Shown: positions 26,126-35,132 of the stretch, piece after piece
Layout of the letters: each line of letters begins with the position of its first letter
Position numbering within the stretch: the stretch's first letter is position 1
Origin: Verrucomicrobiaceae bacterium
GTDB lineage: Bacteria; Verrucomicrobiota; Verrucomicrobiia; Chthoniobacterales; Chthoniobacteraceae
NCBI GenBank assembly: GCA_005791535.1
Contig: SXWH01000201.1
Location: forward strand, 1-55,181
Reading direction: 5' to 3'
Length of the DNA stretch: 55,181 bases
The notes under the pieces: generated by a model
What the model saw: the letters and a program-made list of their open reading frames with translations, nothing else
Databases searched by the model: none
Told to the model about the DNA's origin: nothing
Made by a program: the position numbers and the translations under genes

Positions 26126-27562
26126 TTGCTTTTCAATAGCTACGAGTTTCTGTTCATTTTTCTGCCCGTGACCCTCGCGATCTTCTTCGCGCTCGGAGCA
26201 AAAGGATTAACCCGCGCAGCGACCGCGTGGCTGGCAGTTGCGAGCGTCGCATTTTACGGCTACTGGAATCCTGTTCACGTCCCGCTGATTCTCGCATCCA
26301 TCGGAATCAATTATCTGCTCGGCGAAAAAATCCGTCAGACACAATCGCGCGCGCTGCTCTGGGCCGGTGTCTGCGGGAATCTTCTGCTTCTCGGCGTCTG
26401 TAAATATCGCGGCTTCGTCGTGGAAAACGTGAACCTCCTGCTCGGCACAGACTGGCCGGTTCCGCCACAAGTGCTCCCGCTGGGTGTTTCATTCTTCACC
26501 TTCACGCAAATCGCCTTTCTCGTCGATGCGTACCGGCGCTCAACGTCGCACTATCCCGGTGTTCGCTACGGGCTCTTCGTGCTGTTCTTCCCCCACCTCA
26601 TCGCCGGTCCGATTGTTCATCATAATCAACTTATCCCGCAACTCGGCAACCGTAGTATCTTTCGATTTCAATCCGGCCCGTTCGCTGTCGGGCTGACACT
26701 CTTCACCATTGGTTTCGCGAAAAAAGTCATCGTCGCCGACACGCTCTCCGCGTGGGTGCGCCCGATTTTCGATTCCGCCGCAACCGGAACGGTTCCGGGG
26801 ATGGTCGCCGCCTGGGTCGCCGCGCTCGGCTACACGCTGCAGCTTTATTTCGACTTCAGCGGCTACTCCGACATGGCGCTCGGTCTTGCCCGGATGTTCA
26901 ACGTGAAGTTTCCGGCAAATTTCAACAGCCCCTACAAGGCGCGCAGCATCATTGATTTCTGGAGGCGCTGGCACATTACGCTGTCGGCATTCCTGCGGGA
27001 GTATCTGTACTTCCCGCTCGGCGGTTCGCGCTGCGGAAAAGCGCGGCACTATTTCAACCTCTTCCTTACAATGCTTCTCGGTGGAATCTGGCACGGAGCG
27101 GGATGGACTTTCGTGATCTGGGGCGCGTGGCACGGTGCCCTTCTTTGCATCAATCACGTCTGGCGCGGCATCCGCGGAGATCGCAAACCAGGCACACTCG
27201 AAAATGTCGCCGCCGGTGCGCTTACATTCGCTTGTGTCATCATCGGATGGGTCTTCTTCCGGGCATCGAGCGTCGACGCAGCGCTGAACCTCCTAAAGGG
27301 AATGAGCGGCGGCTTTGTCGCATCGGACTTTTCCGAATACCTCCGGCCCTCCGTGTGGATCGCTGCTCTGCTCGGCATCGTCTGGCTCGCACCGAATTCT
27401 CAGGAACTCATGGCCCGCCACGAACCCGCGCTGCACGACGTTCAACCGCGCCGACTGTCGTGGCAGCCGAGCGCGATTTGGGCGCTCGGACTCGCCGCGC
27501 TTTTCGCACTGACAGTCCTGCATCTGTCGCGCGTCAGCGAATTCATCTACTTCCAGTTTTGA
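26126..27562 (+). CDS. MBOAT-family O-acyltransferase (AlgI-like), second copy
   Basis: The 478-residue membrane enzyme matches the first MBOAT copy in all signature regions: the LFNSYEFLFIF start, FPHLIAGPIVHHNQLIPQL, DFSGYSDMALGLA, DFWRRWHITLSAFLREYLYF and GGIWHGAGW with His at about residue 323. The start codon is TTG, supported by homology to the MLFNS start of family members, including the copy at 19239. Its partner SGNH gene follows with overlap. The pair lies outside the main polysaccharide run, behind an M16 peptidase and a GT81 gene, so its polymer target may differ. It has the same reading frame as the upstream GT81 gene, separated by one stop and 60 bases. Confidence 0.9.
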   Translation: MLFNSYEFLFIFLPVTLAIFFALGAKGLTRAATAWLAVASVAFYGYWNPVHVPLILASIGINYLLGEKIRQTQSRALLWAGVCGNLLLLGVCKYRGFVVENVNLLLGTDWPVPPQVLPLGVSFFTFTQIAFLVDAYRRSTSHYPGVRYGLFVLFFPHLIAGPIVHHNQLIPQLGNRSIFRFQSGPFAVGLTLFTIGFAKKVIVADTLSAWVRPIFDSAATGTVPGMVAAWVAALGYTLQLYFDFSGYSDMALGLARMFNVKFPANFNSPYKARSIIDFWRRWHITLSAFLREYLYFPLGGSRCGKARHYFNLFLTMLLGGIWHGAGWTFVIWGAWHGALLCINHVWRGIRGDRKPGTLENVAAGALTFACVIIGWVFFRASSVDAALNLLKGMSGGFVASDFSEYLRPSVWIAALLGIVWLAPNSQELMARHEPALHDVQPRRLSWQPSAIWALGLAALFALTVLHLSRVSEFIYFQF

Positions 27563-28602
27563 ACCCTTTTCCCCGCTATCTCCGAATCTTCACCGCTCTC
27601 GCCGCCGCGCTAATGCTTGGCGTTGCCGCGTTGAACTTTTACGTCGATCCGCTCCAGCACTTCCGCGCGGCCACCTACCCGCCGCTGCTGGTCGAACAAG
27701 GCCGCTTCCGACTTCCCGGGCTCGCGCGGCATGCTCCAAAAGAAATCATCATCGCCGGAACGAGTGTTTCCAAAATGCAACGCCCGGCTGATGTTCGCAC
27801 GGTATTTGGAAAGGAATGCCTGACTCTTGCAATGGACGGGGCCAGTGCGCACGAACAGTATCTCATCGTCCGTCTCGCTCTGCGGACGGGCCGGGTCAGA
27901 GAGGTAATCTGGGATATCAATTACGAGTTTCTACGGGGCGACGCGAATTGGGTGAGCGATTTCGACGGTGCCTTTCCCGGGTATCTTTACGATGACAGCC
28001 CGATCAATGATGTGCCGAATTATCTCCTCAGCCTCGATACCGCGAAGAACAGCGCAAAAGTGCTCGCCTCAAAGGCAGGGCTGCGAGCGTATCCGATTTT
28101 GAAGCCGGACAGTTTTCAGGAATTCCCGAAATCTTTCCAGCCGGGTGCCGATTCGGTTGCGAAGGCGCTTGAGCGACGCAAGGAACGCAGCGCGCGATTC
28201 CGGCTCCTTCTACCGCAGTTCACCGACGAGAACCTCGCCCAGAGCTTTCAGCAAAACTACGTGGCGCTCGTCCGAGAATTTCCCGATGTGAGGTTCCGCT
28301 TCTTCTTCCCGCCTTTCTCGGAAGCATATTTCCGATTTATCCGGAGCGACGCGCCGGAGCTCATCGCGCCGCTCATCGCCATTCGGAAAACCATTTTCGA
28401 CTCAGTCGCCGCGCTGCCAAACGCGGAACTCCACGATGTCCAGAGCGACATCGCCATGATTAGCGACCTTTCGCATTACGCCGATCCGATTCATTTCGAC
28501 CGCGAGTACCACCTGAAAGTGCTCGAGGCCATTCGCTCGGGAAGCCATCGCGCGAGTGCGGAGCGGCTCGATGCCTTCACGGCTTTCCTCAAATCGCGAT
28601 AA
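27559..28602 (+). CDS. SGNH-like membrane-anchored acetyltransferase partner of the second MBOAT
   Basis: The protein (347 aa) has an N-terminal signal anchor (LRIFTALAAALMLGVAALNFY). GTS at residues 67-69 sits in the position of the SGNH nucleophile block (IIIAGTSVSKM). DPIHFD at 309-314 supplies the C-terminal Asp and His of the triad. This is the AlgX/DltD-like arrangement next to MBOAT genes. The start is TTG at 27559, overlapping the MBOAT stop (TTGA). The ATG at 27613 would cut the anchor in half and is less likely. The two SGNH proteins in this window share little sequence outside these motifs. Confidence 0.72.
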   Translation: MNPFPRYLRIFTALAAALMLGVAALNFYVDPLQHFRAATYPPLLVEQGRFRLPGLARHAPKEIIIAGTSVSKMQRPADVRTVFGKECLTLAMDGASAHEQYLIVRLALRTGRVREVIWDINYEFLRGDANWVSDFDGAFPGYLYDDSPINDVPNYLLSLDTAKNSAKVLASKAGLRAYPILKPDSFQEFPKSFQPGADSVAKALERRKERSARFRLLLPQFTDENLAQSFQQNYVALVREFPDVRFRFFFPPFSEAYFRFIRSDAPELIAPLIAIRKTIFDSVAALPNAELHDVQSDIAMISDLSHYADPIHFDREYHLKVLEAIRSGSHRASAERLDAFTAFLKSR

Positions 28603-28685
28603 CCCGCCCTCTGACGAAAAGCCTGAAACCCGCCCTTGACGCCTAGCAAGTCCTCGACGAGAACTCCGAGCCCCATTCTAGAAAC

Positions 28686-29159
28686 ATGAAACTTGTCCCA
28701 TTTATCGTATCAACAGTCGCCGCCGCGGCAGCGCTGATCACGGGTGTGATGTCGAGTGCCGGTCAGGGCTCGCTCGCATCCATCCAGGCGGAGAACCTTG
28801 AGCACCAAAAGAAGCTTCTCGCGCTTCAACGCGAGATGACGAAGCTCGAACAGGAAGCTCAAACCTTGAATCAGGCGATTCAGCTCAAGCAAACCGAAGC
28901 GCAGACGCAGCAGCGTGAAATCGAGGCCGGCGCATCCGTTGCGCAAAAATTCGGCCCACCAATTCTTCGCGACATCGGCTACCTCGCCGCGAAGAACAAG
29001 AACGAGAAGCTGAAGAACATTCTGGTCCGGCAGAAGCTCGATTCCTTCATCCCGACACCCGAGCAGGTGAAGCAGATCGACGAACAACTTGAAAAAGCAA
29101 AAGCACAGCAGGCAGCCGGCGGAGCCGCTCCTGCACCGGCGCCAGCTCCAACCCGCTAA
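28686..29159 (+). CDS. Small coiled-coil protein with N-terminal signal or anchor
   Basis: The 157-residue product begins with a hydrophobic segment (PFIVSTVAAAAALITGVM) that may be a signal peptide or an anchor. A long Q/E/K/L coiled coil follows (about residues 30-85). A second helical part is around KNKNEKLKNILVRQKL, and the C-terminus is Ala-Pro-rich (APAPAPAPTR). I do not recognise a family. It lies 6 bases before a second coiled-coil membrane gene of similar composition, suggesting the two proteins work together at the cell envelope. Confidence 0.65.
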   Translation: MKLVPFIVSTVAAAAALITGVMSSAGQGSLASIQAENLEHQKKLLALQREMTKLEQEAQTLNQAIQLKQTEAQTQQREIEAGASVAQKFGPPILRDIGYLAAKNKNEKLKNILVRQKLDSFIPTPEQVKQIDEQLEKAKAQQAAGGAAPAPAPAPTR

Positions 29160-29165
29160 ACTACC

Positions 29166-29675
29166 ATGTCCACGGAATACGTATATCCACACGAACAAGA
29201 CGGCACTCCAGTGAAACAAGAAAATCCATTCATCAGCGTCCATCTGCCGGTCACTTTCCTCGCAGTCGGCCTCGCGCTTTTCTTCTCCGGCGAAAGCAAA
29301 TCGACGAATCAAAAGATCGCGGAAGCGAATCTCGAAAAGGAAGGCCGCGTTTGGGCTCAGGACAACCTCAAGTGGCGCAAGGAAACCGCCGAGAAACAGC
29401 TCAAGGATCTCGGTGATGCCAAGGATCGCCTCGACAAGGCTGTCGAGGAACGCAAGGCGCTTGTCGCCCAATCGGCGTCCACGCAGGCCCAGTTTACGTC
29501 CATGATGAAGGAACTCGACGAGCTCTCACGCGGCGGAGACAAGGACGCCACACTCATCATCAGCAGTTACGGCATCAAGGTGAATGACAACGCGGCAGCA
29601 ACGCCTGCGGCACCTGCCGAGAAGAAGGACGAAAAGCCGGCTGAAAAGGCTCCCGAAGGCGAAAAGCCGAAATAG
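29166..29675 (+). CDS. Small membrane-anchored coiled-coil protein
   Basis: The 169-residue product has a polar N-terminus and one transmembrane helix (about residues 22-40, FISVHLPVTFLAVGLALFF). A coiled coil extends through QKIAEANLEKEGRVWAQDN and the KAVEERKALVAQ region, and the tail is acidic-basic and Ala-Pro-Glu-Lys-rich. No known domain was recognised. It follows its coiled-coil neighbour after 6 bases and ends just before a strong terminator, so the two genes form a two-gene transcript. Confidence 0.65.
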   Translation: MSTEYVYPHEQDGTPVKQENPFISVHLPVTFLAVGLALFFSGESKSTNQKIAEANLEKEGRVWAQDNLKWRKETAEKQLKDLGDAKDRLDKAVEERKALVAQSASTQAQFTSMMKELDELSRGGDKDATLIISSYGIKVNDNAAATPAAPAEKKDEKPAEKAPEGEKPK

Positions 29676-29697
29676 CCCGACAGACAAACGAATTCAG

Positions 29698-29737
29698 AAA
29701 CCGGCTTGGATATTTCCGTCCAAGCCGGTTTTCTTTT
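29698..29737 (+). terminator. Rho-independent terminator after the coiled-coil gene pair
   Basis: AAACCGGCTTGGA (29698-29710) and TCCAAGCCGGTTT (29719-29731) are exact complements, a 13-pair stem with an 8-base loop. A T-rich tail (TTCTTTT) follows. It is placed between the coiled-coil gene and the ATG of the CCA enzyme at 29745. Confidence 0.9.
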
Positions 29738-29744
29738 ACACCCA

Positions 29745-31067
29745 ATGACGGACCTTGAACCAATCGCACGAAGTATCGTGAGCCGCCTGCGTGACGCGGG
29801 CTTTACGGCTCTGTACGCCGGCGGCTGCGTCCGGGACATGCTGCTCGCGCGGATTCCGATGGATTACGACGTGGCGACCGACGCGCGACCCGAACAGGTG
29901 CAGGCGCTTTTCCCGCATACGTATGCCGTCGGCGCACATTTCGGCGTGGTCGTGGTTCATGAACGCGGTGAGGATTTTGAAGTCGCGACGTTTCGCAGCG
30001 ACGGCGCCTATGTCGATGGGCGCCGGCCCACCGGAGTCGTTTTCAGTTCGCCGCAGATGGATGCCGAGCGACGCGATTTCACGATCAACGGGCTCTTCCT
30101 CGACCCGTTCGCGGAGGGACCGGCGGCAGTGATCGACTATGTGGAGGGCCGCCGGGACCTCGATGCAAAGGTCATCCGCGCAATTGGGGATCCAGTCGCC
30201 CGCTTTCGCGAGGACAAGTTGCGTTTGCTGCGCGCCGTACGATTCGGCGCGAGTCTTGGCTTCGAAATCGACCCCGCGACATGGCTGGCTGTCCGTCAAC
30301 ATGCATCCGACATTAAGGAAGTCAGCGCGGAGCGCATCCGCGAGGAACTCGTCCGTATATTTACCTCGCCCACTCGGCTTCGCGGTTTCGACCTGCTTGT
30401 GGAAAGCGGCCTGATGGCCGAAATCCTGCCTGAAATTACGGCGCTCAAAGGATGCGAACAGCCTCCCCAGTTTCATCCCGAAGGCGACGTCTTCGTCCAC
30501 ACACGTGCAATGCTCGGCCTGCTGCCGGACAAACCGTTGAGCCTGCCGCTCGTATTCGGCGTACTGTTTCACGACATCGGCAAACCCGGCACGCAGACAG
30601 TGGACGAAACGGGACGCATTCGATTCAACGGACACGACAAACTCGGGGCGCAGATGACCGCGGCGATTCTGGAGCGCCTTCGTTTCAGCAATGCGGACTC
30701 GGAGGCCATTATCAGTGCCGTCGCGAACCACATGGTTTTCAAGGACGTGAAAGGGATGCGCATCGCGAAGCTCAAACGCTTCATGGCGCGCCCCGGCTTC
30801 GACGATGAACTCGAGCTGCACCGCGTTGATTGCATGAGTTCAAACGGCATGCTGGACAATTACGATTTCCTGCGGGAACGCATCGAGTCATTCGCGAATG
30901 AACCGCTGGTGCCACCGCCGCTCATTTCGGGCAACGACCTCAAAGCACTCGGCATGAAGCCGGGACCGCACTTCAAGGAGGTCCTCGAATCCGTCGCGAA
31001 CCTCCAACTCGACGGCGTAATCGGCACAAAGGAGGAGGCGCTCGAATGGGTCCAAAAGAACCGATAA
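29745..31067 (+). CDS. CCA tRNA nucleotidyltransferase / poly(A) polymerase family with HD domain
   Basis: The class II nucleotidyltransferase fold is seen from GGCVRDMLL (26-34), with the catalytic DYD at residues 40-42, and from the RRDFTINGLFLDP block. An HD phosphohydrolase domain follows, with FHPEGDVFVHT (243-253) and FHDIGKPG, H276-D277 being the metal ligands. CCA-adding enzymes repair the 3' end of tRNA with CTP and ATP. The HD domain is present in many bacterial members. The 440-residue length fits. The ATG at 29745 is 7 bases after the terminator's T-run. CCA-adding and A-adding enzymes cannot be separated by these motifs. Its end overlaps the U32 gene by 22 bases. Confidence 0.9.
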   Translation: MTDLEPIARSIVSRLRDAGFTALYAGGCVRDMLLARIPMDYDVATDARPEQVQALFPHTYAVGAHFGVVVVHERGEDFEVATFRSDGAYVDGRRPTGVVFSSPQMDAERRDFTINGLFLDPFAEGPAAVIDYVEGRRDLDAKVIRAIGDPVARFREDKLRLLRAVRFGASLGFEIDPATWLAVRQHASDIKEVSAERIREELVRIFTSPTRLRGFDLLVESGLMAEILPEITALKGCEQPPQFHPEGDVFVHTRAMLGLLPDKPLSLPLVFGVLFHDIGKPGTQTVDETGRIRFNGHDKLGAQMTAAILERLRFSNADSEAIISAVANHMVFKDVKGMRIAKLKRFMARPGFDDELELHRVDCMSSNGMLDNYDFLRERIESFANEPLVPPPLISGNDLKALGMKPGPHFKEVLESVANLQLDGVIGTKEEALEWVQKNR

Positions 31068-33514
31068 GACATGACCTGCCCGAATTGCTTGCGCCGGCGG
31101 GCGGATGGGAGTGCCTGCGCTCGGCAATCGCGAACGGAGCCGACGCCGTTTACTTCGGCCTGCCGCGCTTCAACGCGAGACTCCGCGCGGATAACTTTCG
31201 CGATGATGAACTCTGCGAAGTCGTGCGCTTTTGCCATCGGCACGGCGTCAAAGCTTACGTTGCATTCAATACGCTCGTTTTCACCGGGGAGCTCGATTCG
31301 GCGGAGCAGATGCTGCGCGATTGCAGCCGGGCCGGCGTTGACGCCCTCATCGTGCAGGATTTGGGACTCGTGAAACTGGCCCGGGCAATCGTGCCCGATC
31401 TGCCGATTCACGCGAGCACCCAAATGACCATCACGTCGCCGGAAGGCGTCGCATTCGCGAAGGAGCTGGGAATCGTTCGCGCGGTGCTCGCCCGCGAATT
31501 GAGCCTGCGCGAGTTGGAGAAGTTTGACTCGGCGCTGCCGCTCGAAACCTTCGTCCACGGCGCGCTCTGCGTGGCGTATAGCGGGCAGTGTCTCACGAGC
31601 GAAAGTCTCGGCCAGCGAAGCGCAAATCGCGGCGAATGCGCGCAGGCTTGCCGAATGCCGTACGAACTGATCGTGGATGGAGCAGTTCGCGACCTTGGCG
31701 ACCGGCGCTATCTGCTTTCACCGCAGGACCTCGCCGCCGTCGCGGAGATTCCGGCGCTCCTTGAACGAGGCGTGACGAGTTTCAAAATCGAAGGCCGGCT
31801 GAAATCCCCCGAATACGTCGCTGCCGTCTGCCAGGTGTATCGCAAGGCGCTCGACGCCGCGCTTGAGCACCGCGAACACACAATCTCCGCCGCGGATCGC
31901 TATCAGATGGAGATGACGTTCTCTCGCGGCTTGTTCAGCGGATGGATGCATGGCGTCGATCACCAGACACTCGTGCCCGCACGGTCCGGAAAAAAGCGCG
32001 GCCCATTCGCCGGACGCATCATTTCCGTAGGGCGCGATCACATCGAACTCGCCAGTGAGCTCGATCTGAAACCCGGCGACGGTGTGGTCTTCGATACCGG
32101 TGGCGACACCAATGCCGAGCAGGGCGGCCGTATTTACCAAATCAAAGGCGCGCGCCTTTACTTCGAGCACGGCAGGATTGATTTCACCAAACTCCGTCCC
32201 GGCAATCGCGTGTGGAAGACTGATGACCCCGCGCTAAACAAACGACTCCAGCAAAGCTACGCCGGAACAATTCCCGTCCGCCGGCGTCAGCCGATTGCTA
32301 TCGTTGTTCGCGGCCGTGCGGGAGACGGCCTCACGCTCGAGAGCAATGGCATCTGCGTGAACTCCAGCATCCCGCTCCAGACAGCACGCACCGCTCCACT
32401 CACCGCGGAACGACTGCGCGAGCATCTCGGTCGTTTCGGCGACCATCCTTACGAACTCGGCGACGTGCAGCTCGCAGTCGAAGGCGATGTGATTCTGCCC
32501 ATCGGCGAACTCAATCGGATGCGCCGGGAACTCGCCTTCGCGCTCGACGCAGCGATGGAGTTCAAGCGCATAGAGAACGCAGAACACTGGCACGATCTTT
32601 TGCCCGCGCGGCAGGATGATTCAGCGACGCAGCATGTTTCGCTAAGCGTCCTCATCCGCTCGGATGAGCAACTTACCGCGGCGCTCAACGCCCGCATTCC
32701 GATCATTTACGCGGATTTCGAAGACATCCGCCGCTACAAGGACGCCGTCGCGAAAGTCCGCCAGCACGGCACGGAATCGGCAATCTTCCTCGCGACACCG
32801 CGGATTCAGAAAGCCGGCGAGCAGGGCTTTTTCAAACTGATCGAATCGGCCGCACCGGACGGCGTGCTCGTTCGCAACCTTGGCGCGATCGACTACTTCA
32901 CCGCATCGCCGCTTCGGCGAATCGCGGACTTCTCGCTGAATATCGCCAATCCGCTGACAGCCGCGCACTTCGCCAGCAAATGCTTCGAGCGGCTGACGAT
33001 CTCCTATGATCTGAACATCGAGCAAACCCTCGCGCTGCTGAACGGAGCCACTCCGGAGCTGTTTGAACTCACGCTTCATCAGCACATGCCGATGTTTCAC
33101 ATGGAGCACTGCGTGTTCGCTGCATTCATGAGCAAAGGCTCGTCATTCCTCGATTGCGGGCGGCCTTGCGAAAAACACCGCGTGCATCTGCGCGACCGCG
33201 TGGGCATGAAACACCCGCTCCGCGCCGATGTCGGCTGTCGCAATACGCTGTTCAACGCAGTCGCGCAGACGGGCGCTGGGTTCTTCACCGAATTGACTGC
33301 GGCGGGCCTGCGCAGTTTCCGCATCGAGTTGCTTGAGGAGGACGAAGCCGAAACGACGAAAACCATTCTCGCCTATCAGGCACTCGCGCGCGGCGAACGC
33401 GATGGCAGCGCGCTCTGGCAGGAACTGCACGCCCGGAGCCAGCTCGGCGTCACGCACGGCACGCTCGCGGAAAAGCAGACCGTTTCGGAGGACGCCGCTC
33501 TGTCGCGGCGCTGA
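31046..33514 (+). CDS. U32-family protein, RlhA/YdcP-like (23S rRNA hydroxylation)
   Basis: The 822-residue protein opens with a U32 domain: LPELLAPAGGWECLRSAIANG, then the signature ETFVHGALCVAYSGQCLTS and the Cys-rich NRGECAQACRMPY. A DUF3656-like middle follows, with a second Cys-containing block near the C-terminus (FLDCGRPCEKHRVHLRD and RADVGCRNTLF). RlhA of E. coli hydroxylates C2501 of 23S rRNA and has the U32 plus DUF3656 layout, so a role in rRNA or tRNA modification is inferred. This protein is longer than E. coli RlhA (about 650 residues). Peptidase activity, as the family name suggests, is not established. Confidence 0.85.
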   Translation: MGPKEPIRHDLPELLAPAGGWECLRSAIANGADAVYFGLPRFNARLRADNFRDDELCEVVRFCHRHGVKAYVAFNTLVFTGELDSAEQMLRDCSRAGVDALIVQDLGLVKLARAIVPDLPIHASTQMTITSPEGVAFAKELGIVRAVLARELSLRELEKFDSALPLETFVHGALCVAYSGQCLTSESLGQRSANRGECAQACRMPYELIVDGAVRDLGDRRYLLSPQDLAAVAEIPALLERGVTSFKIEGRLKSPEYVAAVCQVYRKALDAALEHREHTISAADRYQMEMTFSRGLFSGWMHGVDHQTLVPARSGKKRGPFAGRIISVGRDHIELASELDLKPGDGVVFDTGGDTNAEQGGRIYQIKGARLYFEHGRIDFTKLRPGNRVWKTDDPALNKRLQQSYAGTIPVRRRQPIAIVVRGRAGDGLTLESNGICVNSSIPLQTARTAPLTAERLREHLGRFGDHPYELGDVQLAVEGDVILPIGELNRMRRELAFALDAAMEFKRIENAEHWHDLLPARQDDSATQHVSLSVLIRSDEQLTAALNARIPIIYADFEDIRRYKDAVAKVRQHGTESAIFLATPRIQKAGEQGFFKLIESAAPDGVLVRNLGAIDYFTASPLRRIADFSLNIANPLTAAHFASKCFERLTISYDLNIEQTLALLNGATPELFELTLHQHMPMFHMEHCVFAAFMSKGSSFLDCGRPCEKHRVHLRDRVGMKHPLRADVGCRNTLFNAVAQTGAGFFTELTAAGLRSFRIELLEEDEAETTKTILAYQALARGERDGSALWQELHARSQLGVTHGTLAEKQTVSEDAALSRR

Positions 33515-33523
33515 GTTCATCCG

Positions 33524-34282
33524 ATGCTGGACTGGCTCACATACACCGTCCTCGCGTTCGCCGGCGCCGCCGCGGGGTTCATCGACGCCATTGCGGGCGG
33601 TGGCGGATTAATCTCGGTGCCTGCACTGCTCTGGGCGGGCCTTCCCGTGCCGGTGGCGCTAGGGACCAACAAACTCCAGTCATCGTGCGGCACCACGCTC
33701 GCGGTGATTCACTACACACGCAACGGCCTGATTCCCTGGCACGAGTTACGCGGCGCGGTGGCCATCACTTTTGTCGCAGCCGTTCTCGGCGTGCGCGCGG
33801 TGACCCACATGGACCGCGAACTTCTCGAAAAGCTCGTGCCCATCCTGCTCGTCGTCGTGGCGGTTTACACCGCTGCGAATCCCCGCCTCGGTGCGATTCA
33901 CCGAAAGCCCGCGATCGGAAGAACGGCGTTCGCTTTCATCTTCGGGAGCGCGCTCGGCTTCTACGACGGCTTCTTCGGCCCGGGCACCGGTTCGTTCTGG
34001 ATGCTGGCGTGTGTTCTCGCGCTCGGCCTCAATCTCCGCGATGCGACCGGCACGACCAAGGCGCTGAACCTCGCGAGCAATCTCGCGGCGCTTTCGGCGT
34101 TCGCATTCGACGGGCTTTTGCGATGGGATGCGGGCCTGGCGATGATCGCCGGTCAGCTCGTCGGTGCGCGGATTGGAAGCGGCCTCGTCGTCCGCAATGG
34201 CGCGAAAATCATCCGCCCTGTTTTCATCGCGACCGCACTGGCCCTGGCTCTCCGCCTCGCGTGGAAAGCGTTTGCGCCATAG
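33524..34282 (+). CDS. TSUP-family (TauE/SafE/YfcA-like) membrane permease
   Basis: The 252-residue membrane protein has about eight hydrophobic helices and the family motifs GFIDAIAGGGGLISVPALL near the N-terminus and GFYDGFFGPGTGSFWML in the second half. TSUP proteins export or import sulfite, sulfoacetate, thiosulfate and related anions. The substrate here is not fixed by sequence, although a sulfate-activation gene (cysNC) lies about 2.5 kb downstream. The ATG at 33524 lies 9 bases after the U32 stop. Confidence 0.88.
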   Translation: MLDWLTYTVLAFAGAAAGFIDAIAGGGGLISVPALLWAGLPVPVALGTNKLQSSCGTTLAVIHYTRNGLIPWHELRGAVAITFVAAVLGVRAVTHMDRELLEKLVPILLVVVAVYTAANPRLGAIHRKPAIGRTAFAFIFGSALGFYDGFFGPGTGSFWMLACVLALGLNLRDATGTTKALNLASNLAALSAFAFDGLLRWDAGLAMIAGQLVGARIGSGLVVRNGAKIIRPVFIATALALALRLAWKAFAP

Positions 34283-34334
34283 ATGGACGGGCGTCTTGAA
34301 ACGACGGTCGCCGCCGTGTAGCACTGGCGCACTC

Positions 34335-35045
34335 ATGTCAAAAATCACGAAAGCCGTCCTGCTTGCCGCAGGCAAAGGAACGCGGATGAAGGACCTCACG
34401 AACGACGTCCCGAAGCCGATGCTGCACGTCCGGGAGAAACCGATTCTCCAACACATCGTCGAAGGCCTCGCAGCGGCGGGCGTCACGGATTTCCTCATCG
34501 TCGTGGGCTACCGCGCCGAAGTTGTGAAGGAGCACTTCGGCGACGGTTCGCGCTTTGGCGTTAGCGTGCGTTACGTCACGCAAGTTGTGCAGGACGGCAC
34601 CGGCCGCGTCGTCGAACTCGCGAAGGATTTCGCGGGCGCCGACCCGTTCGTCCTCAGCTACGGCGATATCCTCATCGATGCGGAGAACTACCGCAAACTC
34701 GTCGCGCTCGATTCCGCCGAGGCGCTCGTGAGCGTGAAGCACAACGAGGGCGAGATGGCGAAAGGCGGATGCGTGGTCGTGAACGAGCGCTTCGAGCTCA
34801 CCGACCTCATCGAGAAACCCGCGGGCCGCGCGCCGAGTCCTTGGTATAATGCCGGCGTTTACTCGTTCCGGCCGTCGATCTTCGAATTCACAGCAAAGCT
34901 GAAGCTGTCGCCCCGCGGAGAATACGAGCTCACCGACGCGATTCGCGACCTCGCTCAAAGTGGCCGCACCGTGCGCGTCATCGAACTTACCGGGAACTGG
35001 GCCGATGTCCGCGATCCGGAAGTGCTCGCTGCTTTGAACCAATAG
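34335..35045 (+). CDS. NDP-sugar nucleotidyltransferase (sugar-1-phosphate pyrophosphorylase)
   Basis: The N-terminus KAVLLAAGKGTRMKDLT carries the nucleotide-binding GxGTRM signature, with VPKPMLHVREKPIL following. SYGDILIDA is the metal-binding Asp region. The 236-residue size and single domain match the hexose-1-phosphate uridylyl/guanylyl/thymidylyltransferase group. It could supply an activated sugar for the polysaccharide genes, but base and sugar specificity cannot be read. The longer ORF reaching back to 34164 is rejected because the ATG at 34335 gives the typical start. A bidirectional terminator lies 23 bases past the stop. Confidence 0.85.
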   Translation: MSKITKAVLLAAGKGTRMKDLTNDVPKPMLHVREKPILQHIVEGLAAAGVTDFLIVVGYRAEVVKEHFGDGSRFGVSVRYVTQVVQDGTGRVVELAKDFAGADPFVLSYGDILIDAENYRKLVALDSAEALVSVKHNEGEMAKGGCVVVNERFELTDLIEKPAGRAPSPWYNAGVYSFRPSIFEFTAKLKLSPRGEYELTDAIRDLAQSGRTVRVIELTGNWADVRDPEVLAALNQ

Positions 35046-35068
35046 CCGTCACCCGTTTCCCGAAAACA

Positions 35069-35102
35069 AAACCGCCCGCTGCGGAAACACAGCGGGCGGT
35101 TT
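35069..35102. terminator. Bidirectional hairpin terminator between convergent genes
   Basis: AAACCGCCCGCTG (35069-35081) and CAGCGGGCGGTTT (35090-35102) are exact complements with an 8-base loop. A short A-tract precedes and a T-stretch follows, so it can stop transcription from both sides. It lies between the plus-strand nucleotidyltransferase gene and the minus-strand tandem-repeat gene. Confidence 0.85.
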
Positions 35103-35132
35103 GAATTGATAGCGAACGATAGCCGGAGGCGC

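Noticed and set aside
27103-27558. An upstream extension of the second SGNH gene
   Set aside because: It overlaps the MBOAT gene in another frame; the anchor and TTG start at 27559 fit better.
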